Notes under the pieces: generated by a model | What the model saw: only the letters and a program-made list of their open reading frames with translations | Database searches by the model: none | Told to the model about the DNA's origin: nothing | Shown: positions 55,045 to 63,214 of the stretch, piece by piece | Numbering within the stretch: position 1 is the stretch's first letter | Layout: every line of letters begins with the position of its first letter | Translations under genes and position numbers: made by a program | Source of the DNA: Bordetella parapertussis | GTDB taxonomy: Bacteria; Pseudomonadota; Gammaproteobacteria; Burkholderiales; Burkholderiaceae_C | DNA length: 64,000 nucleotides | Direction: 5' to 3' | Assembly (NCBI GenBank): GCA_945878065.1 | Contig: CAMDXA010000002.1 | Coordinates: 1 to 64,000, forward strand

Positions 55045-56259
55045 ATGAATACAACTCCCAGAACCCTGCCTCTTTGGCAAGTACTGATTTGCGGTGCAGT
55101 AATCGTTTCTCTGGCCATGGGCATTCGCCACGGCTTCGGTCTGTGGATGCAACCGATGACTCAGGAAATGGGTTGGGGACGCGAAGACTTCGCCACTGCC
55201 ATCGGCATTCAAAATATTTGCTGGGGACTTTTTGGTATTTTTTCTGGCATGTTGGCTGACCGCTTCGGGGCATTTCGCGTGATGGTGGTCAGTGCGCTGG
55301 TTTATGCCGCAGGTTTATGGGGCATGGCCAATGCCACATCACCCACTTGGCTGGCGCTCACCGCTGGCGTGATGGTCGGCGCAGCACAAGCGGGAACCAC
55401 ATTTGCCATTGTGTTTGGCATCATCGGCCGCAATATTCCGGCAGAAAAAAGGTCCTGGGCCATGGGCGTGGTGTCGTCTGCTGGCTCTTTCGGCCAATTT
55501 TTGTTGGTGCCGAGTTCGTCCTACCTGATTCAACACATTGGCTGGCACCAGGCATTGGTGGTGTTGGCCATCGCCATGTTGATGGTGATGCCCCTGCTGT
55601 TGGGTTTGCGCGAGCCCGCGTTTGCCGATGGAAAAGCACCTGTCAGACAGCAAAGTATTTTCCAAGCCCTGCGAGAAGCTTTTGGCTACCGCAGTTTTCA
55701 GTTGCTGATGGCGGGCTATTTTGTCTGCGGGTTCCAAGTGGTGTTCATCGGTGTACACATGCCGAGTTTCCTGAAAGACCAAGGGCTTGACCCGCAAGTG
55801 GCTGGCACTGCACTGGCATTGATTGGTTTGTTCAATATTTTTGGCACGTATGCCGCTGGCAGTCTGGGCCAATACCTGCCAAAAAATTTGATACTCACAG
55901 GTATTTATGTCGCACGTGGTGTGTTCATCAGCCTTTTCATCAGCATGCCCATCACGCCTACCTCGGTGTATTTGTTCTCGGCGGCCATGGGTTTGTTGTG
56001 GCTGTCGACGGTGCCAGTCACCAATGCGGTGATTGCGCAGATTTTTGGTATTTCACATTTGTCCATGCTCAGCGGTTTTGTGTTCTTGAGCCACCAGTTT
56101 GGCAGCTACTTAGGGGTTTGGCTGGGCGGTTGGGTCTACGACCGCACCGGTAGCTATGACTTGGTTTGGTATGGGTGTATCGCATTGAGCGTATTTGCCG
56201 CACTGATCAATTTGCCGGTGCGTGAACAACCGATCTTGCGTCGCGAGGTGCTTGCATGA
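55045..56259 (+). CDS. MFS transporter (OFA/monocarboxylate-type)
   Basis: The 404-residue protein has twelve predicted membrane segments. It shows GIRHGFGLWMQPMTQEMGWG near residue 27, GIFSGMLADRFGAFRVMVVS (MFS loop 2-3 motif with DRFG) and GAAQAGTTFAIVFGIIGRNI near 115. This pattern is typical of OFA/MCT-like transporters that carry small organic acids. The start at 55045 (MNTTPRTLPLW) is preferred, as the frame upstream lies in the parE promoter region. Its stop overlaps the ATG of the small membrane protein. The substrate is not known. Confidence 0.88.
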   Translation: MNTTPRTLPLWQVLICGAVIVSLAMGIRHGFGLWMQPMTQEMGWGREDFATAIGIQNICWGLFGIFSGMLADRFGAFRVMVVSALVYAAGLWGMANATSPTWLALTAGVMVGAAQAGTTFAIVFGIIGRNIPAEKRSWAMGVVSSAGSFGQFLLVPSSSYLIQHIGWHQALVVLAIAMLMVMPLLLGLREPAFADGKAPVRQQSIFQALREAFGYRSFQLLMAGYFVCGFQVVFIGVHMPSFLKDQGLDPQVAGTALALIGLFNIFGTYAAGSLGQYLPKNLILTGIYVARGVFISLFISMPITPTSVYLFSAAMGLLWLSTVPVTNAVIAQIFGISHLSMLSGFVFLSHQFGSYLGVWLGGWVYDRTGSYDLVWYGCIALSVFAALINLPVREQPILRREVLA

Positions 56260-56396
56260 TGAAATGGCAGCGCTTTAAAGCTTTTCAGGGTTTGCTGGCC
56301 TTGGTCTTGGCTGCAGTGTTGGCAGGTATTTTTCTGCTTTATCAGCAACCTGAATTTGTGCATCCATTGTCTGATTTGTTCTGGGGGTGCTTCTGA
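56256..56396 (+). CDS. Small single-span membrane protein, 46 residues, unknown function
   Basis: A frame of 46 residues lies between the MFS and SDR genes. Its ATG overlaps the MFS stop (ATGA), and its stop falls one base before the SDR start. The protein opens MMKWQRFKAFQG, followed by a clear hydrophobic helix at about residues 13-28 (LLALVLAAVLAGIFLL) and a polar end with LSDLFWGCF. The positive N-terminus and hydrophobic span fit an inner-membrane microprotein. The tight coupling on both sides is the main support that it is translated. I know no family for it. Confidence 0.65.
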   Translation: MMKWQRFKAFQGLLALVLAAVLAGIFLLYQQPEFVHPLSDLFWGCF

Positions 56397-56397
56397 C

Positions 56398-57213
56398 ATG
56401 CCGAACATCATCATCACCGGAGCGTCCGACGGTATAGGCGCTGAAATAGCCAGGCAACTTGCCAGGCGTCACGGCCTGCAAGCCATGCTGGTGCTGGCTG
56501 CACGCAACGCCAACAAACTGCAATCGGTAGCCGCCGAATGCAAGGCACTTGGTGCACGCACTTTGATCATGCCAACTGATGTGACTGACGCCAGTCAATG
56601 CGTTCATTTGATTGACACCACCGTGCGCGAATGCGGTGGTTTGGACATACTCATCAACAACGCAGGTATCTCTGCACATGCTTTGCTTGAAGACGTTCCT
56701 GCTGACAAATTGGCCTGGTATGAACAACTCATGCGTGTCAACCTCTGGGGCAGTGTGTACTGCACGCATGCAGCTTTGCCGCATTTGAAAAACAGCCATG
56801 GCCGCATCGTCGCGGTATCTTCTCTGGCGGGGCTTGTGGGCGTGCCCGGACGCACAGCCTACAGTGCCAGCAAATTCGCCATGACCGGTTTTTTTGAAGC
56901 CTTGCGCACCGAACTTAAAGACAGTGGCGTGAGCGTGACAATTGCCTATCCAGGTGTTGTCAGCACCCACATACGCACCCATGGCTGGAACGCACAAGGA
57001 GAGCCTGCCGGGGTGAGCGGTTTGCATGAAGAAAACGCCATGTCGACGCAAGAATGCGCCAGACTCATCATTTATGCCATGGTCAGACGGCGGCGTGAAG
57101 TCGTCATGACAGCAAAAGGCAAGATCGGCAAATGGCTCAAACTCCTCGCCCCTGGTTTGGTGGACCGCATGGCATTGGCTGCAGTCAAGACGGATTTTCG
57201 TCCACGCCTGTGA
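56398..57213 (+). CDS. Short-chain dehydrogenase/reductase
   Basis: The 271-residue NAD(P)-dependent oxidoreductase has the nucleotide-binding motif TGASDGIGAEIARQ near residue 7, NNAGISAHALLED near 88, and the catalytic serine with the YxxxK motif AYSASKFAM near 155. The C-terminal extension (GKWLKLLAPGLVDRMALAA) is hydrophobic/amphipathic, as seen in SDRs that bind membranes. The start at 56398 begins MPNIIITGASDG directly after the microprotein stop. The end overlaps the methyltransferase GTG start (GTGA). The substrate is unknown. Confidence 0.9.
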   Translation: MPNIIITGASDGIGAEIARQLARRHGLQAMLVLAARNANKLQSVAAECKALGARTLIMPTDVTDASQCVHLIDTTVRECGGLDILINNAGISAHALLEDVPADKLAWYEQLMRVNLWGSVYCTHAALPHLKNSHGRIVAVSSLAGLVGVPGRTAYSASKFAMTGFFEALRTELKDSGVSVTIAYPGVVSTHIRTHGWNAQGEPAGVSGLHEENAMSTQECARLIIYAMVRRRREVVMTAKGKIGKWLKLLAPGLVDRMALAAVKTDFRPRL

Positions 57214-57767
57214 TCGACTCTGTGCACCAAACCGCTATTGCTTCGTCTTGGGTCATGCGCTGGTCGCACCTGATACCCCAGGGCGGGAAGGTCTTGGACT
57301 TGGCCTGTGGTCACGGCAGGCACATGCAATGGCTGAAGCAACAAGGGTTTGATTGTTTGGGCCTAGACCGGGACTCGCAAGCGCTGGCGACTGCCCAAGC
57401 ATTTGGCGAAGTGATGCAAGCCGATCTGGAGAACCATGCCTGGCCACTGGCTGGCAGACAGTTTGCAGGCGTGGTGGTCACCAACTACCTATGGCGTGCG
57501 CTTTGGCCGGATTTACGCAATGCCGTGGACGAATCAGGCGTCCTGATTTATGAGACGTTCGCCGCCGGTAACGCGTCGGTTGGCAAGCCCTCGAATCCTG
57601 ACTTTTTGCTCATGCCCGGCGAATTATTAAGCCTTTGTCAGGGTCTGCGAGTGATTGCTTATGAAGACGGTTTTGCCCATTACCCTGAGCGTTTCATTCA
57701 ACGCGTCGTCGCCGTACGAGAACCTAAGTCTGACCTGCAATTCACCCGTTATTTGCTAAAAGACTGA
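57210..57767 (+). CDS. Class I SAM-dependent methyltransferase
   Basis: The 185-residue protein has the SAM-binding motif VLDLACGHGRHMQWLKQQG (about residues 28-46), the acidic loop CLGLDRDSQAL and VMQADLENHAWPL. The start at 57210 is a GTG in a GTGA overlap with the SDR stop; frames further upstream lie in the SDR gene. It resembles small methyltransferases of the TehB/UbiE-like type. The partner in the operon is a dehydrogenase, so a joint small-molecule modification is possible. No substrate can be named. Confidence 0.85.
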   Translation: MIDSVHQTAIASSWVMRWSHLIPQGGKVLDLACGHGRHMQWLKQQGFDCLGLDRDSQALATAQAFGEVMQADLENHAWPLAGRQFAGVVVTNYLWRALWPDLRNAVDESGVLIYETFAAGNASVGKPSNPDFLLMPGELLSLCQGLRVIAYEDGFAHYPERFIQRVVAVREPKSDLQFTRYLLKD

Positions 57768-57840
57768 ATCCATTGCTGCGTTTTTCCACCGGCGTGCCTA
57801 AAGCTAGAATGGTTGTTTTGTCACGAACACACTGAAATAC

Positions 57841-58722
57841 ATGGCACCTATCACAGGCAGTATCGTGGCCTTGGTCACTCCGATGCTCGAAGACGGCAGC
57901 ATCGATTACACACATCTCAGAAAACTGATCGATTGGCACATCAGCCAAGGCACTGACTGTATCGGTGTAGTCGGTACCACTGGCGAGTCGCCCACTGTCA
58001 CGGTTGAAGAGCACTGCGAAATCATTCGCGTGTCTGTTGAACAATCCGCAGGACGTGTACCCATCATGGCTGGTTGCGGAGCCAATTCAACCGCTGAGGC
58101 CATTGAATTGGCCCGCTTTGCCCACCAAGTCGGTGCCGATTGTCAATTGCAAGTCGTTCCCTACTACAACAAACCGACGCAAGAAGGCCAGTACCAACAC
58201 TTTAGATCTATTGCTGAAGCGGTCGATTTGCCCATGGTGCTCTACAACGTCCCGGGTCGCACCGTGGCCGATCTTCAACACGACACCGTCATGCGTTTGT
58301 CGCAAGTCGATGGTATCGTCGGCATCAAAGAAGCCACTGGCAATTTGGAACGCGCCCAGTGGCTGATACATGAAGCCCCCGAGGGGTTTTCTGTGTATTC
58401 GGGAGACGATTGCACAGCAGTGGCTTTGATGTTGTGCGGTGGACAAGGCAACGTCAGTGTGACTGCCAACGTGGCACCCAGACAAATGCACGATTTGTGT
58501 GTGGCTGCGATTGCCGGCAAAGCGCACGAAGCCATGGCCATACAACGCAAGTTACTGAACTTACACAAACACATGTTCACAGAAGCCAACCCAATCCCGG
58601 TGAAATGGGCTGTTTCTCGCATGGGCTTGTGTGGCGGCACTATGCGCTTACCCATGACACCTTTGTCTGCAACACACCATGCAGCTCTAGAAGCTGCGAT
58701 GCGTGATTGCGGCTTGATTTGA
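57841..58722 (+). CDS. dapA: 4-hydroxy-tetrahydrodipicolinate synthase
   Basis: The 293-residue enzyme condenses pyruvate with aspartate semialdehyde in lysine and diaminopimelate synthesis. The Schiff-base lysine is K163 ([11 protein letters not shown]), the catalytic tyrosine Y135 ([11 protein letters not shown]), and the GTTGESPT loop lies at 45-52. Length and sequence are standard for bacterial DapA. It is followed by bamC, a gene order common in proteobacteria. The start lies about 70 bases after the methyltransferase stop. Confidence 0.96.
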   Translation: MAPITGSIVALVTPMLEDGSIDYTHLRKLIDWHISQGTDCIGVVGTTGESPTVTVEEHCEIIRVSVEQSAGRVPIMAGCGANSTAEAIELARFAHQVGADCQLQVVPYYNKPTQEGQYQHFRSIAEAVDLPMVLYNVPGRTVADLQHDTVMRLSQVDGIVGIKEATGNLERAQWLIHEAPEGFSVYSGDDCTAVALMLCGGQGNVSVTANVAPRQMHDLCVAAIAGKAHEAMAIQRKLLNLHKHMFTEANPIPVKWAVSRMGLCGGTMRLPMTPLSATHHAALEAAMRDCGLI

Positions 58723-58745
58723 ATTTTCCTTTGAGGACTGTTGAC

Positions 58746-59861
58746 ATGTTGCCTAATGCGATTCCTTCTTTCCGGTCGAGTAGTCTGATCGCCCTGGTTG
58801 TTTTGTTGACGGCATGCGGCTCGGTGCTAGAAACAGACAAAGTCAATTACAAATCTGAAAGCGACGCCAAAAATGCGGCACCACTGGAGGTCCCTCCTGA
58901 TCTCACAAAAATGTCGCGCAACAAAAAATACGAATTACCCGGCGGCGGTATCAGTGCAAAAACACTCAGCGGCGAGCCCGCTACCCCCGAGACTGATACG
59001 ACCAGCCCGTTGCGAATTGCCGATTTACAAATCAAAAGAAGCGGCGGACAAATCTGGCTTGAAGTTGGAAGATCCCCCGAAATACTCTGGCCACAAGTGA
59101 AGTCGTTTTGGACAGATTCCGGCTTCACACTTGCCCGTGAAGAACAAAAACTGGGTTTGATGGAAACCGATTGGGCAGAAAACCGCGCCAAACTGCCGCA
59201 AGATTTCATTCGTCGCAGCATCGGAAAAGTCTTGGATACGCTTTACTCCACGGGTGAGCGAGACAAATTCCGTATCAGCCTAGAGCGCACCACAGACAAT
59301 AAAACAGAAATTTATATTACTCACCGTGGCTTGATAGAGGTTTATGCGGACACCATGGCGCGTAAAACCGTATGGCAACCGCGGCCTAGCGACCCAGAAC
59401 TTGAAAAAGAGTTTCTGCGTCGCCTGATGATCAAGTTAGACCCGACTTTGGCGGGCAACGATAAAGTGGCTGAAACCACCGCGCCCACCAAGTCCAGCGC
59501 CAGCAGTCTGATCAGCATCGACGGAAAACCTGCGGTGTTATTCAACCAAGGCTTTGACATCACTTGGCGACGCGTTGGCGTCACCCTTGACCGCAACGGT
59601 TTCACCGTAGAAGACCGGGACCGCAAACTTGGGATGTATTTTGTCCGGTACGTCGAGGAAAATGCAGATGGAGAGCCGGGCTTTTTCAGCCGTATTTTCA
59701 GCAAAGCAACTCCTGTCAAAGAGCCTCAGCAATTCCGCATCAAAATCGACAGCACCGAAGAGCAGCAATCCACCATCGTCATTTTGAATTCGTCCGGAAA
59801 ACCTGACGGTTCAGATACCGCGAAAAAAATCGCTCAATTACTCGTCAACGAATTGCAATGA
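58746..59861 (+). CDS. bamC: Outer-membrane assembly lipoprotein BamC (NlpB)
   Basis: The 371-residue lipoprotein belongs to the BAM complex that inserts beta-barrel proteins into the outer membrane. A signal with lipobox VVLLTACGS (cysteine near 31) is followed by a disordered segment typical of BamC (LEVPPDLTKMSRNKKYELPG). Two helix-grip domains come next (IWLEVGRSPEILWPQVKSFW and the one from GFDITWRRVGVTLDRNGFTV). The start at 58746 is supported by GAGGA about nine bases upstream. Its stop is 3 bases before the next gene's GTG start. BamC follows dapA in many proteobacteria. Confidence 0.93.
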   Translation: MLPNAIPSFRSSSLIALVVLLTACGSVLETDKVNYKSESDAKNAAPLEVPPDLTKMSRNKKYELPGGGISAKTLSGEPATPETDTTSPLRIADLQIKRSGGQIWLEVGRSPEILWPQVKSFWTDSGFTLAREEQKLGLMETDWAENRAKLPQDFIRRSIGKVLDTLYSTGERDKFRISLERTTDNKTEIYITHRGLIEVYADTMARKTVWQPRPSDPELEKEFLRRLMIKLDPTLAGNDKVAETTAPTKSSASSLISIDGKPAVLFNQGFDITWRRVGVTLDRNGFTVEDRDRKLGMYFVRYVEENADGEPGFFSRIFSKATPVKEPQQFRIKIDSTEEQQSTIVILNSSGKPDGSDTAKKIAQLLVNELQ

Positions 59862-59864
59862 TTT

Positions 59865-60653
59865 GTGCTTCGATTTAAAAATCTCGGCAGTGGCAGTGCG
59901 GGAAATGCCACCCTGATAGAAGCCACCTGCGGTTTACAGGTTTCTAGATTGTTGGTGGACTGTGGGCTCAGTGTGCGTGAACTCAATCGACGTCTTTTAG
60001 CGGCCGATTTGACCTTGGAAGATGTCGACGCTGTATTCATTACCCATGAACATGCCGACCATATCGGACATGCCAAGTCATTTGCATTGCGCACAGGAAA
60101 ACCAGTCTGGATGAGCCGCGGCACCGCATTGGCCAGCCAATTTTTCGACTGGGGCTTGTCGCCATCACAATGCCATATTGCCAGTGACAGCCAAGTATTC
60201 GAAATGGGCTGCCTGCAAATCACTCCATTTACCGTGCCCCATGATGCCCGCGAACCTTTGCAATTGCGTTGCACCGATGGATCTCATCACATGGGCATCC
60301 TCACCGATCTCGGCCACGGCAGTGCGCATGTGGTGCAAGCGCTGCAACACTGTCACGCATTGCTGCTGGAGTGCAACCATGACCGTGAGTTGTTGGCTAA
60401 TTCCGCCTACCCCCCATTTTTGAAAAAGCGCATCGCTGGGCCACAAGGTCATTTGTCCAATGAGGAATCAGCCGAGCTTGCCAAAGCCTTGGTGCATCCG
60501 CAGTTAAATTTGATCGTGGCTGCGCATTTGAGCGAACGAAACAACAGGCCTGACTTGGCCCAAGACATCTTGGCGCAAGCCACCGGCTGTGCAGCTGCTG
60601 ATATCCCTGTAGCAGACCCGCTCAGCGGTACACCTTGGCATACGGTGCATTGA
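59865..60653 (+). CDS. MBL-fold metallo-hydrolase (YycJ/WalJ-like)
   Basis: The 262-residue enzyme has the metallo-beta-lactamase motif THEHADHIGH (about residues 60-69), GSGSAGNATLIEA near the N-terminus, VPHDAREPLQL, and LLECNHDRELL. This profile is that of the YycJ/WalJ group, predicted nucleases or phosphodiesterases. It begins with GTG at 59865, three bases after the bamC stop, and is followed by the bidirectional terminator. It is often found behind bamC in betaproteobacteria. Confidence 0.88.
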   Translation: MLRFKNLGSGSAGNATLIEATCGLQVSRLLVDCGLSVRELNRRLLAADLTLEDVDAVFITHEHADHIGHAKSFALRTGKPVWMSRGTALASQFFDWGLSPSQCHIASDSQVFEMGCLQITPFTVPHDAREPLQLRCTDGSHHMGILTDLGHGSAHVVQALQHCHALLLECNHDRELLANSAYPPFLKKRIAGPQGHLSNEESAELAKALVHPQLNLIVAAHLSERNNRPDLAQDILAQATGCAAADIPVADPLSGTPWHTVH

Positions 60654-60701
60654 CCGATGCCCTGCCGCCGGCACAAGGAGTCTCTGTCATCGACTAGAGG
60701 C

Positions 60702-60735
60702 CAAAAAAAAAGCCACCCGAGGGTGGCATTTTTTT
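60702..60735. terminator. Bidirectional intrinsic terminator
   Basis: A GCCACCC/GGGTGGC stem (60712-60727) is flanked by an A tract on its left (60703-60711) and a T tract on its right (60729-60735). It can end transcription both from the dapA-bamC-MBL operon and from the lipoprotein gene coming from the right. Confidence 0.9.
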
Positions 60736-60748
60736 GGAAGCAGAAAAA

Positions 60749-60934
60749 TTACTTCTTCTCTTCAGCAGGAGCAGCGGCAGGTGCTTCAGCAGGAGCAGCA
60801 GCAGGTGCAGCAGCAGGGGCTTCGGCAGCAGGGGCAGCAGCAGGTGCTTCGGCAGCAGGTGCTGGAGCATCTTTTTTGCCACAAGCGACTAAAGCGGCGG
60901 CCAACAACGTTGCCAAGAGGAGTGATTTTTTCAT
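60749..60934 (-). CDS. Small Ala/Pro/Glu-rich lipoprotein
   Basis: The 61-residue protein begins MKKSLLLATLLAAALVACGK with a clear lipobox (LVAC, cysteine 18). The rest is made only of Ala, Pro, Glu, Lys and a few Asp/Gly residues in APAAEAPAAAPA-like repeats, ending AEEKK. It would sit as a flexible tail on the membrane surface. No function is known. A strong terminator follows its stop, and the ATG is preceded by GGAG-like bases. Similar low-complexity small lipoproteins are seen in many betaproteobacteria. Confidence 0.75.
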   Translation of the reverse strand: MKKSLLLATLLAAALVACGKKDAPAPAAEAPAAAPAAEAPAAAPAAAPAEAPAAAPAEEKK

Positions 60935-61071
60935 GGGAGTATTTCCTTTAATAGAGACAAAAACGTTTTAAGGGGTGCCAAATGCCAGAATAAATTCAAA
61001 CATGTGACCGAGCCGATGGACTCAATTCCTTCAACTCAGCCTGAGATTATAGGTGATTTCCCGAGGCCCCA

Positions 61072-62211
61072 TTATTTGACCTTTTTCACCGGAAGGGAAT
61101 TCAGCCAACCCGCCGCCCACCAGTCCAACAACAACTCCTTAACCTTTGTTGAGGCAGTTTGCAGGTCCGCCAGTTCCAAGTACTTTAGATCTGCCAAAGT
61201 TCGCAATAAACGGGCGTCTCGTCCTTTGCATCGCCAGCTGTCGCCGTTGATAAACACAAAATCTTGGTCATACAACATTTGGGTTTTGCGGTCCAAGCGA
61301 ACTCCGGACAATTGGCGCGGCCGGGCACGGTTTTCAAACCACACCTGTGGTTTGGGTTCGCTTAACCATTCACCCAACGCACATCGAATGTCTTCATCGC
61401 GTTGCAACAGTTGCGAAATACTGCTGCGCGCAAAAGCTTGCAGCGCTGCGGGGATACGGGCGGGTTGGCGGGTGGGCAGTTGATCAGGGTCGCTGTAATG
61501 GACAGCGCGGAGTGATGGTTCGAAATCAGCCAATCGGCCCATCAACACCGCACCCAGTGAGTGGTCGGTCTCTGCTTTGAACCCAATGGAATAGGTCATG
61601 CATTCGCCCACCGCGACACCTTCATGGGCATAGTGCGGCGGCAAGTACAGCATATCGCCGGGTTCAAGCAGCAGGGTTTGTGTGGGTTTGAAATGTGAAA
61701 GTATTTTCAAAGGCACATCGTCGCGCAATTGCAAGTTTTTTTGTGCGCCTATTCGCCAGCGGCGTTGACCGTGTGCTTGCAATAAAAATACATCGTAGCT
61801 GTCGAAGTGCGGCCCCACGCCACCGCCATCGCTGGCGTAACTGACCATCACGTCATCCAAACGGGCGTCCGCAATAAATCGAAAGCCCCGGCGTAAATTT
61901 GCCAATGCATCGCTGTGTAGATCGGCACCTTGCACCAACAATGTCCAATTCGGTTTTTTCAAGGCGGGCAATTGTCTGGGCTTGAAAGGGCCCGTGTGCA
62001 TCTGCCACGGTTGGTGAACGCCATCGCCCGTGACCAATCGCGATTCCACATCCTCTTGCCCTGCCAGCGCAAACAATGTCTGGCGCGATACCAAAGCCTG
62101 CATATCAGGCATGGCCTGACGAATCAGCAAAGGTTTTTTTTGCCAGTAGTCCCGCATAAACACTTGAGGACTGATACCTGCGAGCATGTCGGGCAAATCG
62201 GGGTTTTTCAT
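61072..62211 (-). CDS. Cupin/JmjC-like ribosomal protein oxygenase (RoxA/YcfD family)
   Basis: The 380-residue protein belongs to the 2-oxoglutarate/Fe(II) oxygenases that hydroxylate an arginine of ribosomal protein uL16 in E. coli. The iron-binding set H135-x-D137 (GPHFDSYD) and H196 (PPHYAHEGVA) is present. The N-terminal block PQVFMRDYWQKKPLLIRQAM matches YcfD. The start at 62211 has a GGAG site six bases upstream; an ATG at 62217 is less likely. The C-terminal winged-helix-like part is present, and length matches YcfD (about 373). It is encoded head to head with slyD, with only 31 bases between the starts. Substrate is inferred from the family. Confidence 0.85.
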   Translation of the reverse strand: MKNPDLPDMLAGISPQVFMRDYWQKKPLLIRQAMPDMQALVSRQTLFALAGQEDVESRLVTGDGVHQPWQMHTGPFKPRQLPALKKPNWTLLVQGADLHSDALANLRRGFRFIADARLDDVMVSYASDGGGVGPHFDSYDVFLLQAHGQRRWRIGAQKNLQLRDDVPLKILSHFKPTQTLLLEPGDMLYLPPHYAHEGVAVGECMTYSIGFKAETDHSLGAVLMGRLADFEPSLRAVHYSDPDQLPTRQPARIPAALQAFARSSISQLLQRDEDIRCALGEWLSEPKPQVWFENRARPRQLSGVRLDRKTQMLYDQDFVFINGDSWRCKGRDARLLRTLADLKYLELADLQTASTKVKELLLDWWAAGWLNSLPVKKVK

Positions 62212-62242
62212 GCACATCTCCAAACTGCGACAATTCTGCCCC

Positions 62243-62764
62243 ATGAACATCACCACTGACTGCGTTGTTGCCCTGACATGGGTACTTAAAGATGCCCAAG
62301 GCGAGCTACTTGATGAATTGGACGATTCGGTCGAGTTTTACTTGGGCGGCCATGATTTGCTTGAAAAGATCCAGCAAGCCTTGCAAGACCATGTGGTTGG
62401 CGACCGGATTGACTTGCACCTTGAACCTGAAGAAGCCTTCGGTGATTTTGATGAACTGCTGGTCTTTTTAGAGCCGCGCGCTTTGTTCCCTGCCGAAATT
62501 GAAGAAGGCATGACCATAGAAGGCCATGCATTGCCTGCTGGGTGCAGTTTGGAAGCACCCAAAGACGTGATTTACACCATCACAGACATTTACCCAGAAC
62601 ATGTGGTGATTGATGGCAACCATCCGCTGTCAGGCATGGCGTTGCGAATTTCGGTGACCGTCACTGGTGTGAGGCATGCCACCAGCGAAGAAAAAAAACA
62701 CGGCACCTGCGGGTTTGGGTTTTTCAGCCTGCCGCCTACTGCTGGCGGCGATTTGCTGCACTGA
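62243..62764 (+). CDS. slyD: SlyD-type FKBP prolyl isomerase
   Basis: The 173-residue protein has an FKBP core split by an IF (insert-in-flap) chaperone domain. Blocks are FYLGGHDLLEKIQQALQDHV near residue 32 and the region around EALFGDFDE-like EEAFGDFDELLVF. The IF domain runs about 70-130. The histidine-rich metal tail of E. coli SlyD is absent; the end has only a few Cys/His (HGTCGFGFF). It acts in the cytoplasm as folding helper and perhaps in metal handling. The start is the ATG at 62243, 31 bases from the start of the RoxA-like gene. Its stop abuts that of dut (TGATCA). Confidence 0.82.
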   Translation: MNITTDCVVALTWVLKDAQGELLDELDDSVEFYLGGHDLLEKIQQALQDHVVGDRIDLHLEPEEAFGDFDELLVFLEPRALFPAEIEEGMTIEGHALPAGCSLEAPKDVIYTITDIYPEHVVIDGNHPLSGMALRISVTVTGVRHATSEEKKHGTCGFGFFSLPPTAGGDLLH

Positions 62765-63214
62765 TCAACGCTTGCCGGTCGAACCGTAACCGCCCTCGCC
62801 GCGCTCGCTGGCTTGGACAAATTCATCCACCAAATGAAATTGGGCCTGAACCACCGGCACGATCACCAATTGCGCAATTCGCTCCATCGGTTCGATAGTA
62901 AACGCCACGTCGCTGCGGTTCCAAGCGCTGACCATCAGTTGTCCTTGGTAGTCGCTGTCTATCAATCCCACCAAATTACCCAACACAATGCCATGTTTGT
63001 GGCCCAAGCCTGAGCGCGGCAGTATCAAAGCCGCATACGACGGGTCGTTCAAATAAATAGCCATGCCGGTGGGTACCAGTTGCCACGCATTGGCTTGCAA
63101 GGTCAAGGGTGCATCGAGACAAGCGCGCAAATCCAAACCTGCGCTGCCAGGTGTTGCATAGGCTGGCATCGCGTCGCGCAAACGCGCATCCAAAATCTTG
63201 ACGTCTAATTTCAT
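62765..63214 (-). CDS. dut: dUTP diphosphatase
   Basis: The 149-residue trimeric enzyme hydrolyses dUTP to dUMP and pyrophosphate, keeping uracil out of DNA. The five dUTPase motifs are visible: [11 protein letters not shown] (21-31), [11 protein letters not shown] (66-76), [15 protein letters not shown] (79-93, with the uracil-binding pocket), [12 protein letters not shown] (109-120) and the P-loop-like tail [11 protein letters not shown] (138-148). Its start overlaps the coaBC stop (ATGA), the classic coaBC-dut order. Confidence 0.96.
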   Translation of the reverse strand: MKLDVKILDARLRDAMPAYATPGSAGLDLRACLDAPLTLQANAWQLVPTGMAIYLNDPSYAALILPRSGLGHKHGIVLGNLVGLIDSDYQGQLMVSAWNRSDVAFTIEPMERIAQLVIVPVVQAQFHLVDEFVQASERGEGGYGSTGKR

